64,000 bases of DNA from Rodentibacter sp. JRC1 (GTDB taxonomy: Bacteria; Pseudomonadota; Gammaproteobacteria; Enterobacterales; Pasteurellaceae): assembly GCF_020521555.1 (NCBI RefSeq), contig NZ_BPWA01000001.1:806001-870000 (forward strand), given 5' to 3'. The notes beneath the pieces were generated by a model. That model was not told the origin of the DNA and searched no databases. It worked only from the letters and a program-made list of their open reading frames with translations. This document shows positions 1 to 9,858 of the stretch, in pieces. Numbering within the stretch: position 1 is the stretch's first letter; every line of letters begins with the position of its first letter. Both the position numbers and the translations under genes were made by a program.

Positions 1-2399
1 ACTCCTGAGCCAAGTTGATTCTTTAAATCATCAACCATCACTCTTAAGGATTTTGTTTCAATACCGTCTAATTGATGGGCAATCACTGAAACGCCGTTAA
101 TTTTCACCGCACTTTTCACAAGATCAGAGCCCGCTTGCATTGCTGCTTTTTCTTTTAATCCTTGAAGCTCTTTCTCCGCTTTCTTCGCTTTCTCTTGAAG
201 TTGCTGGATTTTGTCGATAAGTGTGTTTACATCGGATTTCAAGAGTTCTGAACTTTGATTCAAAATACGCTGCTGATTAAGAATCCAATTCATCGCATTC
301 TCACCGGTAACCGCTTCGATTCGGCGAACACCTGCCGCCACCGCTGTTTCCGTAGTAATTTTAAATAGACCGATATCACCGGTATATTTTGCGTGAATGC
401 CACCACAAAGCTCAATGGAAAAATCGCCCATGGTTAATACGCGCACCTGATCCGCATATTTTTCGCCAAATAATGCCATCGCCCCTTTTGCTTTCGCCGC
501 TTCGATTTCCATAATCTCCGTTTGAATCGGGAAATTAGCACGCACTTTTTGATTTACAAGACGTTCGATCTCTTCAAGCTGTACTTTTGTAATCGCTTCA
601 GGGTGAGCAAAATCAAAGCGTAACGCACTATCTGAAACAAGCGAACCTTTTTGTACGACGTGTGTACCCAATATTTGTCGCAATGCGGCATGCAATAAAT
701 GGGTTGCAGAGTGGTTAAGCGAAGTTTGATGACGACGTTCTGCATCCACCATGGCATTTACCGTTTGCCCCACAGATAATGAACCTTGCTCCAATTCACC
801 GATATGCCCGAACACTTGGCCATATTTTTGCGTATCTTTTACACTAAATAAGACACCTTCTGCCGTTATATAACCGCTATCACCGATTTGACCGCCGGAC
901 TCCGCATAAAACGGCGTATTTTCTAATACCACTACGGCACTTTGTCCTGCAGAAATTTGTTCTACCGCTTTGCCATCATAGAAAAGTGCGGTTATTTTCG
1001 CCGAAGATTCTGATTCGGTATAACCTTCAAATCTCGTTTCGCCTTCAACACGAATCACATTGCCATAATCAACGCCGAATTGACTTGCTGCCTGCGCACG
1101 TAAACGTTGTGCTTCCATTTCACGTTCGAAGCCTTCTTCATCAATTGCGATATTACGTTCACGGCACACATCAGCAGTGAGATCCAGTGGAAATCCGTAA
1201 GTGTCATAAAGTTTAAATGCCACCTCACCGGAAAGCACGCCATTTTTAACATTTGCAAGCGCATCATCCAACAAGGTTAAACCTCGCTCTAATGTGCGTG
1301 CAAATTGTTCTTCCTCCAAGCGTAAGAGTTTTTCAACATTAGCTTGTTTAGCTTTAACGTCTTGACCTGCTTCCGCCATTACTTCAATTAATGTCGGTAC
1401 TAATTTATAGAAGAAAGTTTCTTTTGCGCCTAATAAGTGTCCGTGGCGTACCGCACGACGAATAATACGGCGCAATACATAACCACGCCCCTCGTTTGAT
1501 GGAATCACGCCATCTGCGATAAGGTAAGCACAAGAACGAATGTGATCGGCAATCACACGCAAAGACTTATTATTTAAATCCGTTGTACCGACAATTTCTG
1601 CGGTTTTCGCAATTAATGTTTTAAAAATATCAATGTCGTAGTTTGAATTGACGTGTTGCAAGACGGCCGAGATACGTTCCAAGCCCATCCCCGTATCCAC
1701 CGATGGACGCGGTAGTTTTTCCATTGTGCCGTCAGCCAAGCGGTTGTATTGCATAAACACAACATTCCAAATTTCAATGTATCGATCACCGTCTTCTTCA
1801 GGCGATCCCGGTGGCCCGCCCCAAATATGATCACCGTGATCGTAGAAAATTTCAGTACAAGGGCCGCAGGGACCGGTATCGCCCATAGCCCAGAAATTAT
1901 CGGAAGCATAAGGTGCGCCTTTATTATCTCCGATGCGGATAATACGTTCAGCCGGAACACCGACTTCTTTATTCCAAATATCATAGGCTTCATTATCGGT
2001 CTCATAGACGGTGACCCATAATTTTTCTTTTGGTAAACCGAGCCATTGTGGAGAAGTTAAATACTCCCAAGCAAAATTAATCGCATCATGTTTGAAATAA
2101 TCACCAAAACTGAAATTTCCTAGCATTTCAAAAAAAGTATGATGACGCGCCGTATAACCCACATTTTCCAAGTCATTATGTTTACCACCCGCGCGCACAC
2201 AACGTTGTGCCGTTGTAGCGCGAGAGTAAGCGCGTTTATCCAAACCAAGGAAAACATCCTTAAATTGGTTCATTCCTGCGTTGGTAAAAAGTAAAGTCGG
2301 ATCATTTTCCGGTACAAGTGAGCTACTTGCAACGATTTGATGACCTTTACTATGGAAGAAATCAAGGAATGATTTTCTAATCTCTGCTGTTGTTTTCAT
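1..2399 (-). CDS. alaS: alanyl-tRNA synthetase, partial (C-terminus cut off by window edge)
   Basis: Charges tRNA-Ala with alanine in the cytoplasm. My translation from the ATG at 2397-2399 begins [15 protein letters not shown] and stays open for about 799 residues to the window edge. The family is about 875 residues long, so only the C-terminal tail is missing. The class II catalytic core is at the N-terminus ([20 protein letters not shown] region). The editing domain zinc ligands are visible as HSATHLLH and [10 protein letters not shown]. It lies downstream of uspA on the same strand, with a terminator between them. Identification is secure. Confidence 0.97.
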   Translation of the reverse strand, partial: MKTTAEIRKSFLDFFHSKGHQIVASSSLVPENDPTLLFTNAGMNQFKDVFLGLDKRAYSRATTAQRCVRAGGKHNDLENVGYTARHHTFFEMLGNFSFGDYFKHDAINFAWEYLTSPQWLGLPKEKLWVTVYETDNEAYDIWNKEVGVPAERIIRIGDNKGAPYASDNFWAMGDTGPCGPCTEIFYDHGDHIWGGPPGSPEEDGDRYIEIWNVVFMQYNRLADGTMEKLPRPSVDTGMGLERISAVLQHVNSNYDIDIFKTLIAKTAEIVGTTDLNNKSLRVIADHIRSCAYLIADGVIPSNEGRGYVLRRIIRRAVRHGHLLGAKETFFYKLVPTLIEVMAEAGQDVKAKQANVEKLLRLEEEQFARTLERGLTLLDDALANVKNGVLSGEVAFKLYDTYGFPLDLTADVCRERNIAIDEEGFEREMEAQRLRAQAASQFGVDYGNVIRVEGETRFEGYTESESSAKITALFYDGKAVEQISAGQSAVVVLENTPFYAESGGQIGDSGYITAEGVLFSVKDTQKYGQVFGHIGELEQGSLSVGQTVNAMVDAERRHQTSLNHSATHLLHAALRQILGTHVVQKGSLVSDSALRFDFAHPEAITKVQLEEIERLVNQKVRANFPIQTEIMEIEAAKAKGAMALFGEKYADQVRVLTMGDFSIELCGGIHAKYTGDIGLFKITTETAVAAGVRRIEAVTGENAMNWILNQQRILNQSSELLKSDVNTLIDKIQQLQEKAKKAEKELQGLKEKAAMQAGSDLVKSAVKINGVSVIAHQLDGIETKSLRVMVDDLKNQLGSG

Positions 2400-2572
2400 C
2401 ATAAACCTGTTTGTAAAAAGTAATTTAAAGTTAAAACCGATCGGGCTATTCTTGCATATTTTTCTAATTTAGAGAAAAGCTTTTTACTTACAAATCGCTA
2501 TCTTTGTTTATTATTTAAACGCCTAATTCTTTTTTATAAAATTTTCGGTTCTATTCAAAATAGCTAAAATAA

Positions 2573-2608
2573 AACCGCACTTTGTAACACAACGTAAAAA
2601 GTGCGGTT
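2573..2608 (-). terminator. uptake-signal inverted pair, terminator of uspA
   Basis: AACCGCACTTT at 2573-2583 and its exact complement AAAGTGCGGTT at 2598-2608 form an 11-bp stem around a 14-nt loop. It sits 41 bases past the uspA stop. Head-to-head uptake signals serving as intrinsic terminators are well known in Pasteurellaceae. Confidence 0.8.
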
Positions 2609-2648
2609 AAAATTTATTTATTTTTTAATGAGTGAAAACAAACGTTAC

Positions 2649-3074
2649 TTACTCATCACGAAGCGGAACAACCAACATATCAATTTTGATCGTATTCATC
2701 ACTTGGCGTGTTGAAGACATTAACTTACTCCAGAAGTCTTGATGATGACCCGTTACCAATAAATCAATATCATAATGATCAATTGCGTCAGTGAGTACCT
2801 GACCTAAATCACCGCTACCGCTTAATTTCTCCTGAATCGGATAATCAGCCCGTTCAGACAAATCCAATAATGCTTTTTGGGTTTCACTTGAAATTCGATC
2901 TTGCATAGAAGACATATTGATATCAATCAATCCCGTATAAAGATCCGAAAAATTAACATCTACGTGAATGATGGAAAGTTTCGCATCATGACGTTTTGCC
3001 ACGGCAACCGCTTTTTTGAGTAAAAATTCGCTCTCATCGGAAAGATCAACTGCGACTAAGATATGTTTATACAT
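2649..3074 (-). CDS. uspA: universal stress protein A
   Basis: A 141-residue single-domain Usp protein starting [22 protein letters not shown], the usual hydrophobic first strand and DLS loop of the UspA family. Members are induced under growth arrest and many stresses, and the UspA subgroup is a cytoplasmic dimer. Length and sequence fit UspA proper rather than an ATP-binding UspFG type, since the C-terminal G-2x-G-9x-G-S/T signature is absent (the end reads [18 protein letters not shown]). It is transcribed alone or with pepP upstream, and it ends at a paired uptake-signal terminator. Confidence 0.93.
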   Translation of the reverse strand: MYKHILVAVDLSDESEFLLKKAVAVAKRHDAKLSIIHVDVNFSDLYTGLIDINMSSMQDRISSETQKALLDLSERADYPIQEKLSGSGDLGQVLTDAIDHYDIDLLVTGHHQDFWSKLMSSTRQVMNTIKIDMLVVPLRDE

Positions 3075-3158
3075 AATCGACCCCCTATCTTATTGTGTTA
3101 AATTTACTTCTCTGTGGAGTATAGTAGCACTCCAAAAATCAAAAAAACTTGCGGTAGA

Positions 3159-4472
3159 TCACATTTTGGAAAATACTTTATTTTTTTCCATTAAATTTTC
3201 AATCTCATCAATTTCTTTTGGCGCAGCTGCCGTTAAGATCTTATTGCCATACTCCGTGATTAGTAGATTATCTTCAATACGCACTCCGATTCCCTTATAT
3301 TGCGCCGGTACATCTGCGTCTTCAGAAATATATAACCCCGGTTCTACGGTCAGTACCATCCCCGCTTCTAAAGTGCGATCACGTTCTTCTCCATACTCGC
3401 CCACATCATGCACATCCAATCCAAGCCAATGCCCTAAACCATGCATATAAAATTGACGATAGGCCTTTTGTTCTATAAGTTCATCTACATCCCCATGCAA
3501 AATACCAAGCGCCACCAAGCCTTGTACTTTAATGCGAATCACTTCATCATTAGCTTTTTTGATGGAACTTCCCGCCACTAATAACTCAATAGCACGCTTC
3601 TGCGCTTTTAAGACTAATTCATAGATTTCACATTGTGCTTGAGTAAATTTACCATTTACCGGAAAAGTGCGGGTAATATCACCTGCATACATAGCAAACT
3701 CACAACCCGCATCAATTAGCACGAGATCACCGTCTTTTAACGCTTGATCATTTTCCGTGTAATGTAAAATGCACGCATTATTACCGCCGGCAACAATCGA
3801 ATTATATGATGCAAAACGTGCGCCATGGCGATTAAATTCATACAAAATTTCACTTTCGATTTCATATTCAAAACGATTCGGGCGGGTTTCTTGCATCGCT
3901 TTAATATGCGCTAACGCTGAGATTTGCCCTGCTTGTTGCATTAATCGAATTTCATTTGGCGATTTAATCAAGCGCATTTCACTTATCATCGGATGCCAAT
4001 CTAAAACATTCGAAAAATTGACCGCACTTTCCCAAAGCAATTTATCCCCCCACAAATGCCATTCAGGCGCATAATAAAGTGCGGTCAAATTTTGCGTAAT
4101 TTTGGGAAAAATCGTACTGAATTCATTAATTGAATACGCCTCATCTATATTCAGTTTTTGTGGTGCTCGCTCTACGCCTAAACGGCGACCATTCCAAGTT
4201 TCCAGCAAAGGATCACGAGGACGAAGAAAAACAATCGCTTTTTCTACTTGTTCGGTTTTCAAGAGAACAAGTGCCGCATTCGGCTCATTAAAACCGGTTA
4301 AATACCAAAAATAACTATCTTGGCGGAAAGGAAAATCACAGTCATTATTACGGCGTTTCTCAATTTCTGAAAACAATAACAACACAGAATTAGGTTGCAT
4401 TTTGGCTAAAACCTGTTGACGACGTTGTATAAATTCTTCTTGAGGCAATTCCGCCATATAAGCAAGATCCAT
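3159..4472 (-). CDS. pepP: Xaa-Pro aminopeptidase (aminopeptidase P II)
   Basis: Removes the N-terminal residue from peptides with proline in position two; cytoplasmic, needs two metal ions. The 437-residue protein has the N-terminal AMP_N domain (about 1-165) and a C-terminal pita-bread M24 domain. All five metal ligands are present: D254 (LIDAG), D265 (GDITRTFP), H348 (HGLGHWLG), E377 (VEPGLY) and E400 (RIEDNL). They are offset by a constant six residues from the E. coli enzyme. The ygfB gene starts the same run upstream. The coding sequence contains an inverted pair of uptake signals. Confidence 0.97.
   Translation of the reverse strand: MDLAYMAELPQEEFIQRRQQVLAKMQPNSVLLLFSEIEKRRNNDCDFPFRQDSYFWYLTGFNEPNAALVLLKTEQVEKAIVFLRPRDPLLETWNGRRLGVERAPQKLNIDEAYSINEFSTIFPKITQNLTALYYAPEWHLWGDKLLWESAVNFSNVLDWHPMISEMRLIKSPNEIRLMQQAGQISALAHIKAMQETRPNRFEYEIESEILYEFNRHGARFASYNSIVAGGNNACILHYTENDQALKDGDLVLIDAGCEFAMYAGDITRTFPVNGKFTQAQCEIYELVLKAQKRAIELLVAGSSIKKANDEVIRIKVQGLVALGILHGDVDELIEQKAYRQFYMHGLGHWLGLDVHDVGEYGEERDRTLEAGMVLTVEPGLYISEDADVPAQYKGIGVRIEDNLLITEYGNKILTAAAPKEIDEIENLMEKNKVFSKM
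4021..4085. repeat. head-to-head uptake signals inside pepP
   Basis: ACCGCACTTT at 4021-4030 and AAAGTGCGGT at 4076-4085 are exact complements 45 bases apart within the pepP reading frame. They could form a 10-bp stem in the mRNA, but there is no T-run. They are read through as part of the coding sequence, encoding the TALYYAPE and WESAVNF stretches. Confidence 0.7.
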
Positions 4473-4498
4473 TTTTATCCCTTCCCTTTGTAAGATGA

Positions 4499-5047
4499 TT
4501 AATGTAAGACCGGTTTTTCCGGAGTTAGAAGTTGATTAAATTCCGTATAAAACAAGATGGCGATAGTGCGAATATACTCGATAATTTCTTCAAGTGCTTC
4601 GCTCATTTCTTCTTTGTCATCATCTTCATCATAACCGAGCTGGCAAATATCCTGTAAATCATTTACAGCTTCTTCAATTTCACCTTTTTCTCGATCCAAA
4701 TGTGGTTGCGCTAAACCTAAACCAAGCAAAAAGTGATTTGTCCATTCCGAAAGACTATCTGCTCGGGTAAAAATATCCCCATCGTCCGCTAAACAAAGCT
4801 TGAAAGAAAAACTTTCTATATCCGATAACTCAGCCAAAATACGTTGATAAAGTTCCGTTATTTTCGCTAAAAGTGCGCTAGGATAGGCGTGATTATCATT
4901 GGTGAATTGATAGAGTAAAGTCTGCCAACTGTGATCATTCACACCACCGCAGATTAATCCGCTTAAAAATCCGTGAAGTTCGCTTGCATTAATGCCAATA
5001 CCGGCATTCTTAAGCTGTTGATTCAGCTCCGTTTGAAAAATAGTCAT
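4499..5047 (-). CDS. ygfB: YgfB/YecA-family protein (UPF0149)
   Basis: A 182-residue acidic protein of the UPF0149 family. The N-terminal [13 protein letters not shown] motif (about residues 23-35) and the C-terminal [28 protein letters not shown] helix region are typical. No catalytic residues are known. It lies 26 bases upstream of pepP on the same strand, an arrangement also familiar from enterobacteria, where ygfB precedes pepP, so the two are probably co-transcribed. Family assignment is firm; function is not established from sequence. Confidence 0.88.
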   Translation of the reverse strand: MTIFQTELNQQLKNAGIGINASELHGFLSGLICGGVNDHSWQTLLYQFTNDNHAYPSALLAKITELYQRILAELSDIESFSFKLCLADDGDIFTRADSLSEWTNHFLLGLGLAQPHLDREKGEIEEAVNDLQDICQLGYDEDDDKEEMSEALEEIIEYIRTIAILFYTEFNQLLTPEKPVLH

Positions 5048-5080
5048 TATTTTTTCCTATAGTAAAAATGGAAAAAAGAA

Positions 5081-5109
5081 AACCGCACTTTATTCGGTAA
5101 AGTGCGGTT
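5081..5109 (-). terminator. uptake-signal inverted pair, terminator of rplKA
   Basis: AACCGCACTTT (5081-5091) and AAAGTGCGGTT (5099-5109) make an 11-bp stem with a 7-nt loop, 23 bases past the rplA stop. It closes the rplK-rplA transcript before ygfB. Confidence 0.85.
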
Positions 5110-5131
5110 TAAATTTTATCAATTCTTTAAA

Positions 5132-5821
5132 TTATAAAGAAGCTTGATCAACAGCAACACCTGCACCCATTGTGGTGGAGATGCTCACTTTCTTAATGAA
5201 TACACCTTTAGCTGTTGCTGGTTTTGCTTTAGTTAAAGCTGCCAATAACGCTTGAAGGTTTTCTTTTAATTGTTCTTCAGAGAAATTCACTTTACCGATA
5301 GTGGTGTGAATAATCCCGTTTTTGTCGTTACGGTAGCGAATCTGACCGGATTTCGCATTTTTAACCGCTTCAGCAACGTTTGGTGTTACAGTACCTACTT
5401 TAGGGTTTGGCATTAAACCACGAGGACCTAATACTTGACCTAATTGACCTACAACACGCATTGCATCAGGAGAAGCAATAACAACGTCAAAGTTCATTTC
5501 GCCTTTCTTGACTTGTTCTGCTAAATCTTCCATACCGACTAGATCCGCACCCGCTGCTTTCGCTGCTTCTGCATTTGCACCTTGAGTAAACACAGCAACA
5601 CGAACTTCACGACCTGTACCGTGTGGTAACACTGTTGCACCGCGTACGTTTTGGTCTGATTTACGAGGATCGATACCTAAGTTCACTGCAACATCAACGC
5701 TTTCAACGAATTTAGCTGTTGCGAATTGCTTCAACACTGCGATTGCTTCGTTGATTTCATACGCTTTAGTAGAATCTACGCCAGCTTTGATTGCTTTCAT
5801 TTTTTTAGTCAATTTAGCCAT
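5132..5821 (-). CDS. rplA: 50S ribosomal protein L1
   Basis: A 229-residue L1 protein, the full family length, starting [17 protein letters not shown] and ending GVAVDQASL. It binds 23S rRNA at the L1 stalk and helps release deacylated tRNA from the E site. The conserved [15 protein letters not shown] motif is intact. It follows rplK by 4 bases. L1 is also the known translational repressor of its own operon, and a matching leader element lies before rplK. Confidence 0.99.
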   Translation of the reverse strand: MAKLTKKMKAIKAGVDSTKAYEINEAIAVLKQFATAKFVESVDVAVNLGIDPRKSDQNVRGATVLPHGTGREVRVAVFTQGANAEAAKAAGADLVGMEDLAEQVKKGEMNFDVVIASPDAMRVVGQLGQVLGPRGLMPNPKVGTVTPNVAEAVKNAKSGQIRYRNDKNGIIHTTIGKVNFSEEQLKENLQALLAALTKAKPATAKGVFIKKVSISTTMGAGVAVDQASL

Positions 5822-5825
5822 CGTA

Positions 5826-6254
5826 TTATTCCTCCACCACTAAGCCCATTGAACGAGCAGTACCTTTGATTGATTCCATTTTGGTTTCGATAGTCGCACC
5901 TGTCATATCAGCTGCTTTAGTTTCAGCGATTTGACGGATTTGATCTAAGGTTACTTTACCCACTTTATCTTTGTTCGGTTTACCTGAACCGGATTTGATG
6001 CCAGCTGCTTTTTTCAATAAAACTGCTGCCGGTGGAGTTTTAGTAATGAAAGTGAATGAACGGTCTGCATAAACGGTGATAACCACAGGAATTGGTAAAC
6101 CTTTTTCTAAGCTCTCAGTACGAGCGTTGAATGCTTTACAGAATTCCATAATGTTAACACCTTGTTGACCTAATGCAGGACCAACCGGTGGTGAAGGGTT
6201 AGCCATACCGGCTGCAACTTGCAACTTAACGTATGCTTGGACTTTTTTTGCCAT
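5826..6254 (-). CDS. rplK: 50S ribosomal protein L11
   Basis: A 142-residue L11 protein starting [16 protein letters not shown], with the proline-rich [16 protein letters not shown] motif of the N-terminal domain and an RNA-binding C-terminal domain. It forms the GTPase-associated centre with 23S rRNA and is needed for RelA activation. In many bacteria secE-nusG lies directly upstream. Here that pair is about 8 kb away at 14029-15004, and a catabolic cluster occupies the position before rplK. Confidence 0.99.
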   Translation of the reverse strand: MAKKVQAYVKLQVAAGMANPSPPVGPALGQQGVNIMEFCKAFNARTESLEKGLPIPVVITVYADRSFTFITKTPPAAVLLKKAAGIKSGSGKPNKDKVGKVTLDQIRQIAETKAADMTGATIETKMESIKGTARSMGLVVEE

Positions 6255-6272
6255 TTTAGTTTTCCTCTAATT

Positions 6273-6299
6273 GGGTGATAACGCTATTACTAGCTCCCC
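6273..6299 (-). promoter_or_regulatory. probable L1-binding translational operator in the rplK leader
   Basis: Read on the minus strand, GGGGAGCTAGTAATAGC followed by GTTATCACCC lies about 20 bases before the rplK start. GCTA-GTAA-TAGC forms a small hairpin and GGG/CCC an outer helix, with an asymmetric internal loop between. This is the architecture of the L1 site in L11 leaders. The assignment rests on structure and position, recalled without alignment. Confidence 0.6.
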
Positions 6300-6313
6300 G
6301 ATTTACACAAAAA

Positions 6314-6337
6314 TACGAACACAAAATTGTGTTCGTA
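6314..6337 (-). terminator. leader hairpin followed by T-run before rplK (attenuator-like)
   Basis: A perfect 10-bp inverted repeat, TACGAACACA (6314-6323) and TGTGTTCGTA (6328-6337), with a 4-base loop. On the minus strand the stem is followed by TTTTTG, so it has the form of an intrinsic terminator. It lies downstream of the predicted rplK promoter and upstream of the L1 site, so it would be in the 5' leader. It could also terminate read-through from the permease gene ending at 6461. Confidence 0.65.
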
Positions 6338-6349
6338 AGTAGGGCGTGA

Positions 6350-6378
6350 ATTCTACGAAAAGTGCGGGTAAATTTCAA
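6350..6378 (-). promoter_or_regulatory. sigma-70 promoter of rplKA
   Basis: On the minus strand a -35 TTGAAA (6373-6378) and a -10 TAGAAT (6350-6355) are separated by 17 bases. They are followed by a GC-rich discriminator (TCACGCCC), as expected for a growth-rate-controlled ribosomal promoter. The predicted transcript start is near 6343. Confidence 0.7.
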
Positions 6379-6460
6379 GCAGTTTTCATTATTTTAACTT
6401 TACTTAATAAAAATCATCAAAAACATACCGCACTTACCGTTTGATAATTGATCGCAATTT

Positions 6461-7789
6461 CTAATAAATACCAAATAAAGTAAACAACAGAATCACAACA
6501 ATTGTGGCAATGATCGGCATAATAAAAGACGTTACCGCAATCTCTAAATAAGATTCTTTGTGCGTCATTCCCGTATTACTTAATAAGGTTAATACTGCAC
6601 CGTTATGCGGCATAGTATCTAATCCGCCTGATGATAAAGAAGCAATACGGTGAAAGGCTTCCGGAGATATTCCCATCTGTTTGGCAAGAGTAAGATATTT
6701 CTCGCCTAGGGCTTCTAATGCAATCCCCATTCCACCGGAAGCCGAACCTGTTGCTCCGGCTAAAATATTCACAGCAACCGATAAAGAGATCAAAGGACTT
6801 CCCGGAATATTTAAAATCATTGCGGTTAAATGCTCAAACCCAGGTGCCATTCTGACAACACTACCGAATCCAACGGCAGCCGCCGTATTAATAATCGCTC
6901 CGACCGCACCGTTTGCCCCTTTTCCGATTGCAGGAATAAAAGCGGTTTTCTTATTCAAGTTCAGTAAGATAACCAGCGCAATACCTGCCAGCAAAGCTAA
7001 TACAATATTTTTCGGATCACCGTTTTTCAAACCGATTAATTCGGGTACAAAATTTAATACGATAATTACCGTTATTAATGGTAAGACGGCAAATAGCGGA
7101 TTAGGTAAGGTTACTTCATTATTGCCTGTTGTTATTAATGTTTCCGGTTCAACAAAAAACTCGCCGTTTTTCGCATATTTTTTCCGTCGCATTTCCAAAT
7201 AAGCAACCCCGCCGAAAAAAAGCACCGCTGAGGCAGTTAATCCCATAATAGGTGCAGCCATAGCGTTAGTGCCGAAATATTGGGTTGGAATTAAATTTTG
7301 GATTTGTGGGGAACCGGGTAAAGCGGTCATCGTAAAGGTAAAGGCTCCACAAGCAATCGTACCGGGAATTAAACGACGGGTAATATTTGCCTCTTTAAAT
7401 ACCGCCAACGCAATGGGATAAACGGCAAAAACGACGACGAACAAACTCACTCCGCCATAAGTTAATAATGCACAGCCTAACACAATAGAGGCGATTGCAC
7501 TTTTTGCCCCCATAATTTTAGTTAGCCAAACGGCGATTGATTTTGCACCGCCGCTTACATCCATCAAATTACCAAAAATCGCACTCAATAAGAATGCCGG
7601 AAACCAAGCTTTAACAAAGCCCACTAATCCATTCATATAGCTGCCTAAATAAGCATCAAGAATATCCAATCCTCCCGTTAATGCCACAATTGACGCACAC
7701 AAAGGGGCAATCCAAACAATTGAATATCCTCTAAAAGCCAAAAACATCAATAATGCTAGTCCGATAAAAATACCGACTAAACTTAACAT
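6461..7789 (-). CDS. GntP-family permease, probable 3-hydroxybutyrate (or other hydroxy-acid) importer
   Basis: A 442-residue inner-membrane protein with about 12 hydrophobic segments and GntP-family sequence throughout (for example LTYGGVSLFVVVFAVYPIA and ALPGSPQIQNLIPT). Known family substrates are gluconate, D-serine, and hydroxybutyrate-type acids. It lies directly downstream of a 3-hydroxybutyrate dehydrogenase gene, so D-3-hydroxybutyrate is the likeliest cargo; this is inference from context. A hairpin with a T-run separates it from the dehydrogenase gene, so its expression may be reduced or independent. Confidence 0.8.
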   Translation of the reverse strand: MLSLVGIFIGLALLMFLAFRGYSIVWIAPLCASIVALTGGLDILDAYLGSYMNGLVGFVKAWFPAFLLSAIFGNLMDVSGGAKSIAVWLTKIMGAKSAIASIVLGCALLTYGGVSLFVVVFAVYPIALAVFKEANITRRLIPGTIACGAFTFTMTALPGSPQIQNLIPTQYFGTNAMAAPIMGLTASAVLFFGGVAYLEMRRKKYAKNGEFFVEPETLITTGNNEVTLPNPLFAVLPLITVIIVLNFVPELIGLKNGDPKNIVLALLAGIALVILLNLNKKTAFIPAIGKGANGAVGAIINTAAAVGFGSVVRMAPGFEHLTAMILNIPGSPLISLSVAVNILAGATGSASGGMGIALEALGEKYLTLAKQMGISPEAFHRIASLSSGGLDTMPHNGAVLTLLSNTGMTHKESYLEIAVTSFIMPIIATIVVILLFTLFGIY

Positions 7790-7829
7790 AAGATTCTCCT
7801 TTTATAGGATTTAAAGTTCTTTGAATAAA

Positions 7830-7862
7830 AAATGCATCGCTTAGTCAATCTGCGATGCATTT
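7830..7862 (-). terminator. hairpin terminator between dehydrogenase and permease genes
   Basis: AAATGCATCGC (7830-7840) and GCGATGCATTT (7852-7862) form an 11-bp perfect stem. Read on the minus strand it ends in a run of six T, so it is an intrinsic terminator placed 8 bases after the dehydrogenase stop codon and before the permease. Confidence 0.8.
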
Positions 7863-7869
7863 GAGTTGA

Positions 7870-8631
7870 TTAACCGGCAGTCCAACCACCGTCCATTGAT
7901 AAACAAGCTCCTGAGATTGATGCCGCCGCATCGGAGCAGAGGAATTTAACAAATTCGCCAATTTCCGTCGGTTCAATCAATCGTTTGACAGCCGCTTTTT
8001 GCAGCATAATTTGGCTGATTACATCTTGTTCAGAAATTTGATGATGCACAGCTTGATCGGCAATTTGTTTATCCACCAAAGGTGTTCTGACATAAGCAGG
8101 GCAAATAGAGTTTACCGTAATCCCATAAGCCCCGCCTTCCAATGCCGCTGTTTTGGTTAATCCGGATAAGCCGTGTTTGGCTGAAACATAGGCCGATTTA
8201 AATTCCGAAGCGACTAATCCGTGAATGGAGTTTAAGTTAATAATCCGTCCCCAACGATTTTGCTTCATATAAGGCCAAACATATTTAGTTAATAAAAACG
8301 GAGCGTTTAACATCAAGTTCATCATTAAATACCAACGTTCTTCCGGAAAATCTTCAATCGGCGATACTGTTTGAATGCCTGCAACATTAATGAGAATATC
8401 CACACTGCCGTACTGTTTGACCGCATAATCCACCAACGCTTTGCAATCCGCTTGTTTAGCGAGATCGGTAACCATATAAGCCGCTTGCAATTCTTCAGCC
8501 CGTTGTTGCAATAATGTTTCATTAATATCCGCCATAACGACTTTAACGCCTGTTTGAGCAAGGCTTTGACTTATCGCTAATCCAATTCCACTGGCAGCTC
8601 CCGTAATAATCGCAATTTTTTGATTTAACAT
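7870..8631 (-). CDS. bdhA: 3-hydroxybutyrate dehydrogenase (SDR family)
   Basis: NAD-dependent oxidation of D-3-hydroxybutyrate to acetoacetate. The 253-residue protein is a classical short-chain dehydrogenase: cofactor motif TGAASGIG at 10-17, NVAG at 82-85, catalytic S135, Y148 and K152 (YVSAK). The NLNSIHGLVASEFKSAYVSAKHG stretch and the SMDGGWTAG end are typical of HBDH rather than generic FabG. It precedes atoB by 28 bases in reverse order of transcription (atoB is upstream), so its product acetoacetate feeds directly into the CoA transferase and thiolase encoded by its neighbours. Confidence 0.88.
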   Translation of the reverse strand: MLNQKIAIITGAASGIGLAISQSLAQTGVKVVMADINETLLQQRAEELQAAYMVTDLAKQADCKALVDYAVKQYGSVDILINVAGIQTVSPIEDFPEERWYLMMNLMLNAPFLLTKYVWPYMKQNRWGRIINLNSIHGLVASEFKSAYVSAKHGLSGLTKTAALEGGAYGITVNSICPAYVRTPLVDKQIADQAVHHQISEQDVISQIMLQKAAVKRLIEPTEIGEFVKFLCSDAAASISGACLSMDGGWTAG

Positions 8632-8658
8632 CGTAGTTCTCCTGTAATGAAGGGGTGT

Positions 8659-9840
8659 TTATATCCGCTCGACAATCATCGCAATGCCCTGACCGCCACC
8701 AATGCAAAGCGTAGCAAGTCCTAGTTGCTTATTCTGTGCTTGTAGGCTGTGAAGTAGGGTAACTAAAATTCTTGCACCGCTTGCACCGATAGGATGCCCA
8801 AGGGCAATAGCACCACCATTTATATTGGTTTTGCTTAAATCCAGTTGTAACTCTTTTACAACCCCGAGAGCTTGGGCAGCAAAGGCTTCATTGGCTTCAA
8901 TAAGATCAATTTGCTCAAGCGTTAAACCCGCTTTCGCTAGTGCTTTTCGTACCGCCGGCACAGGCCCTAACCCCATTACTTTCGGATCATTGCCGACAGC
9001 AGCATAACTACGAATACGGGCAAGCGGTTTTAACCCGAGAGAGTTTGCTTTGTTTTCACTCATTAGCAATAGTGCCGCCGCACCGTCATTTAAACCGGAA
9101 GCATTACCTGCGGTAACCGTTCCCTCTTTGATAAACGCCGGGCGTAACTTAGCGAGGCTTTCTTCAGAGGTGTTGAATTTAGGATGTTCGTCTTGTAGGA
9201 AAAGGTGTTCGCCTTGACGGGTTTTAATCACAACCGGCACGATTTCTGCAGAAAATGCGCCGGATTCGACCGCTCTTTTTGCCTTTTGCTGCGAAGATAA
9301 AGCAAATTGATCTTGTTCTTCACGGCTAAAACCGTATTTTTGCGCAATATTTTCAGCGGTGATCCCCATATGGTAATGATTGATCGCACAGGTTAAACCG
9401 TCTTCAACCATCGTATCTTTCAGTGTTAAATTGCCCATTTTTGCACCGCTACGAACCTTACTGTCAAGCACATAAGGAGCTTGGCTCATATTCTCCATTC
9501 CACCGACAACAACTGCTTCAGCATCGCCACTTGCAATCGCTTGAACGCCAAGAACAACGGCTTTTAGCCCTGAACCGCACACTTTATTGAGCGTAAAAGA
9601 AGAAACATCTTCGCCAATTCCGGCTTTTAATGCCGCCTGGCGGGCAGGATTTTGTCCTAAGCCAGCCTGTAACACATTCCCCATAATGACTTCATCAACC
9701 TGTTCCGCCGATACATTTGCTCGTTTTAAAGTTTCCTGAATCACAACAGCCCCTAAATCAACCGCACTTACCGTTGATAATCCGCCGCCAAAGGTACCGA
9801 TAGCAGTACGAGCCGCACTAACAATAACAATATTTTCCAT
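8659..9840 (-). CDS. atoB: acetyl-CoA C-acetyltransferase (thiolase II)
   Basis: Splits acetoacetyl-CoA with CoA into two acetyl-CoA. The 393-residue protein has thiolase length and motifs: acyl-carrying C88 in [10 protein letters not shown], the NEAFAAQ loop, [16 protein letters not shown] with the catalytic histidine, and the second cysteine in TLCIGGGQG. The start [15 protein letters not shown] is normal for the family. It lies between atoE and the dehydrogenase gene in the ketone-body block and supplies the final step. Thiolases of this type can also run in the biosynthetic direction; the operon argues for degradation. Confidence 0.96.
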   Translation of the reverse strand: MENIVIVSAARTAIGTFGGGLSTVSAVDLGAVVIQETLKRANVSAEQVDEVIMGNVLQAGLGQNPARQAALKAGIGEDVSSFTLNKVCGSGLKAVVLGVQAIASGDAEAVVVGGMENMSQAPYVLDSKVRSGAKMGNLTLKDTMVEDGLTCAINHYHMGITAENIAQKYGFSREEQDQFALSSQQKAKRAVESGAFSAEIVPVVIKTRQGEHLFLQDEHPKFNTSEESLAKLRPAFIKEGTVTAGNASGLNDGAAALLLMSENKANSLGLKPLARIRSYAAVGNDPKVMGLGPVPAVRKALAKAGLTLEQIDLIEANEAFAAQALGVVKELQLDLSKTNINGGAIALGHPIGASGARILVTLLHSLQAQNKQLGLATLCIGGGQGIAMIVERI

Positions 9841-9858
9841 TTTTTCTCCTTGTTTGAT

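Noticed and set aside
554..2021. Open frames in both directions inside alaS
   Set aside because: They overlap the well-conserved alaS frame and read as low-complexity shadow translations.
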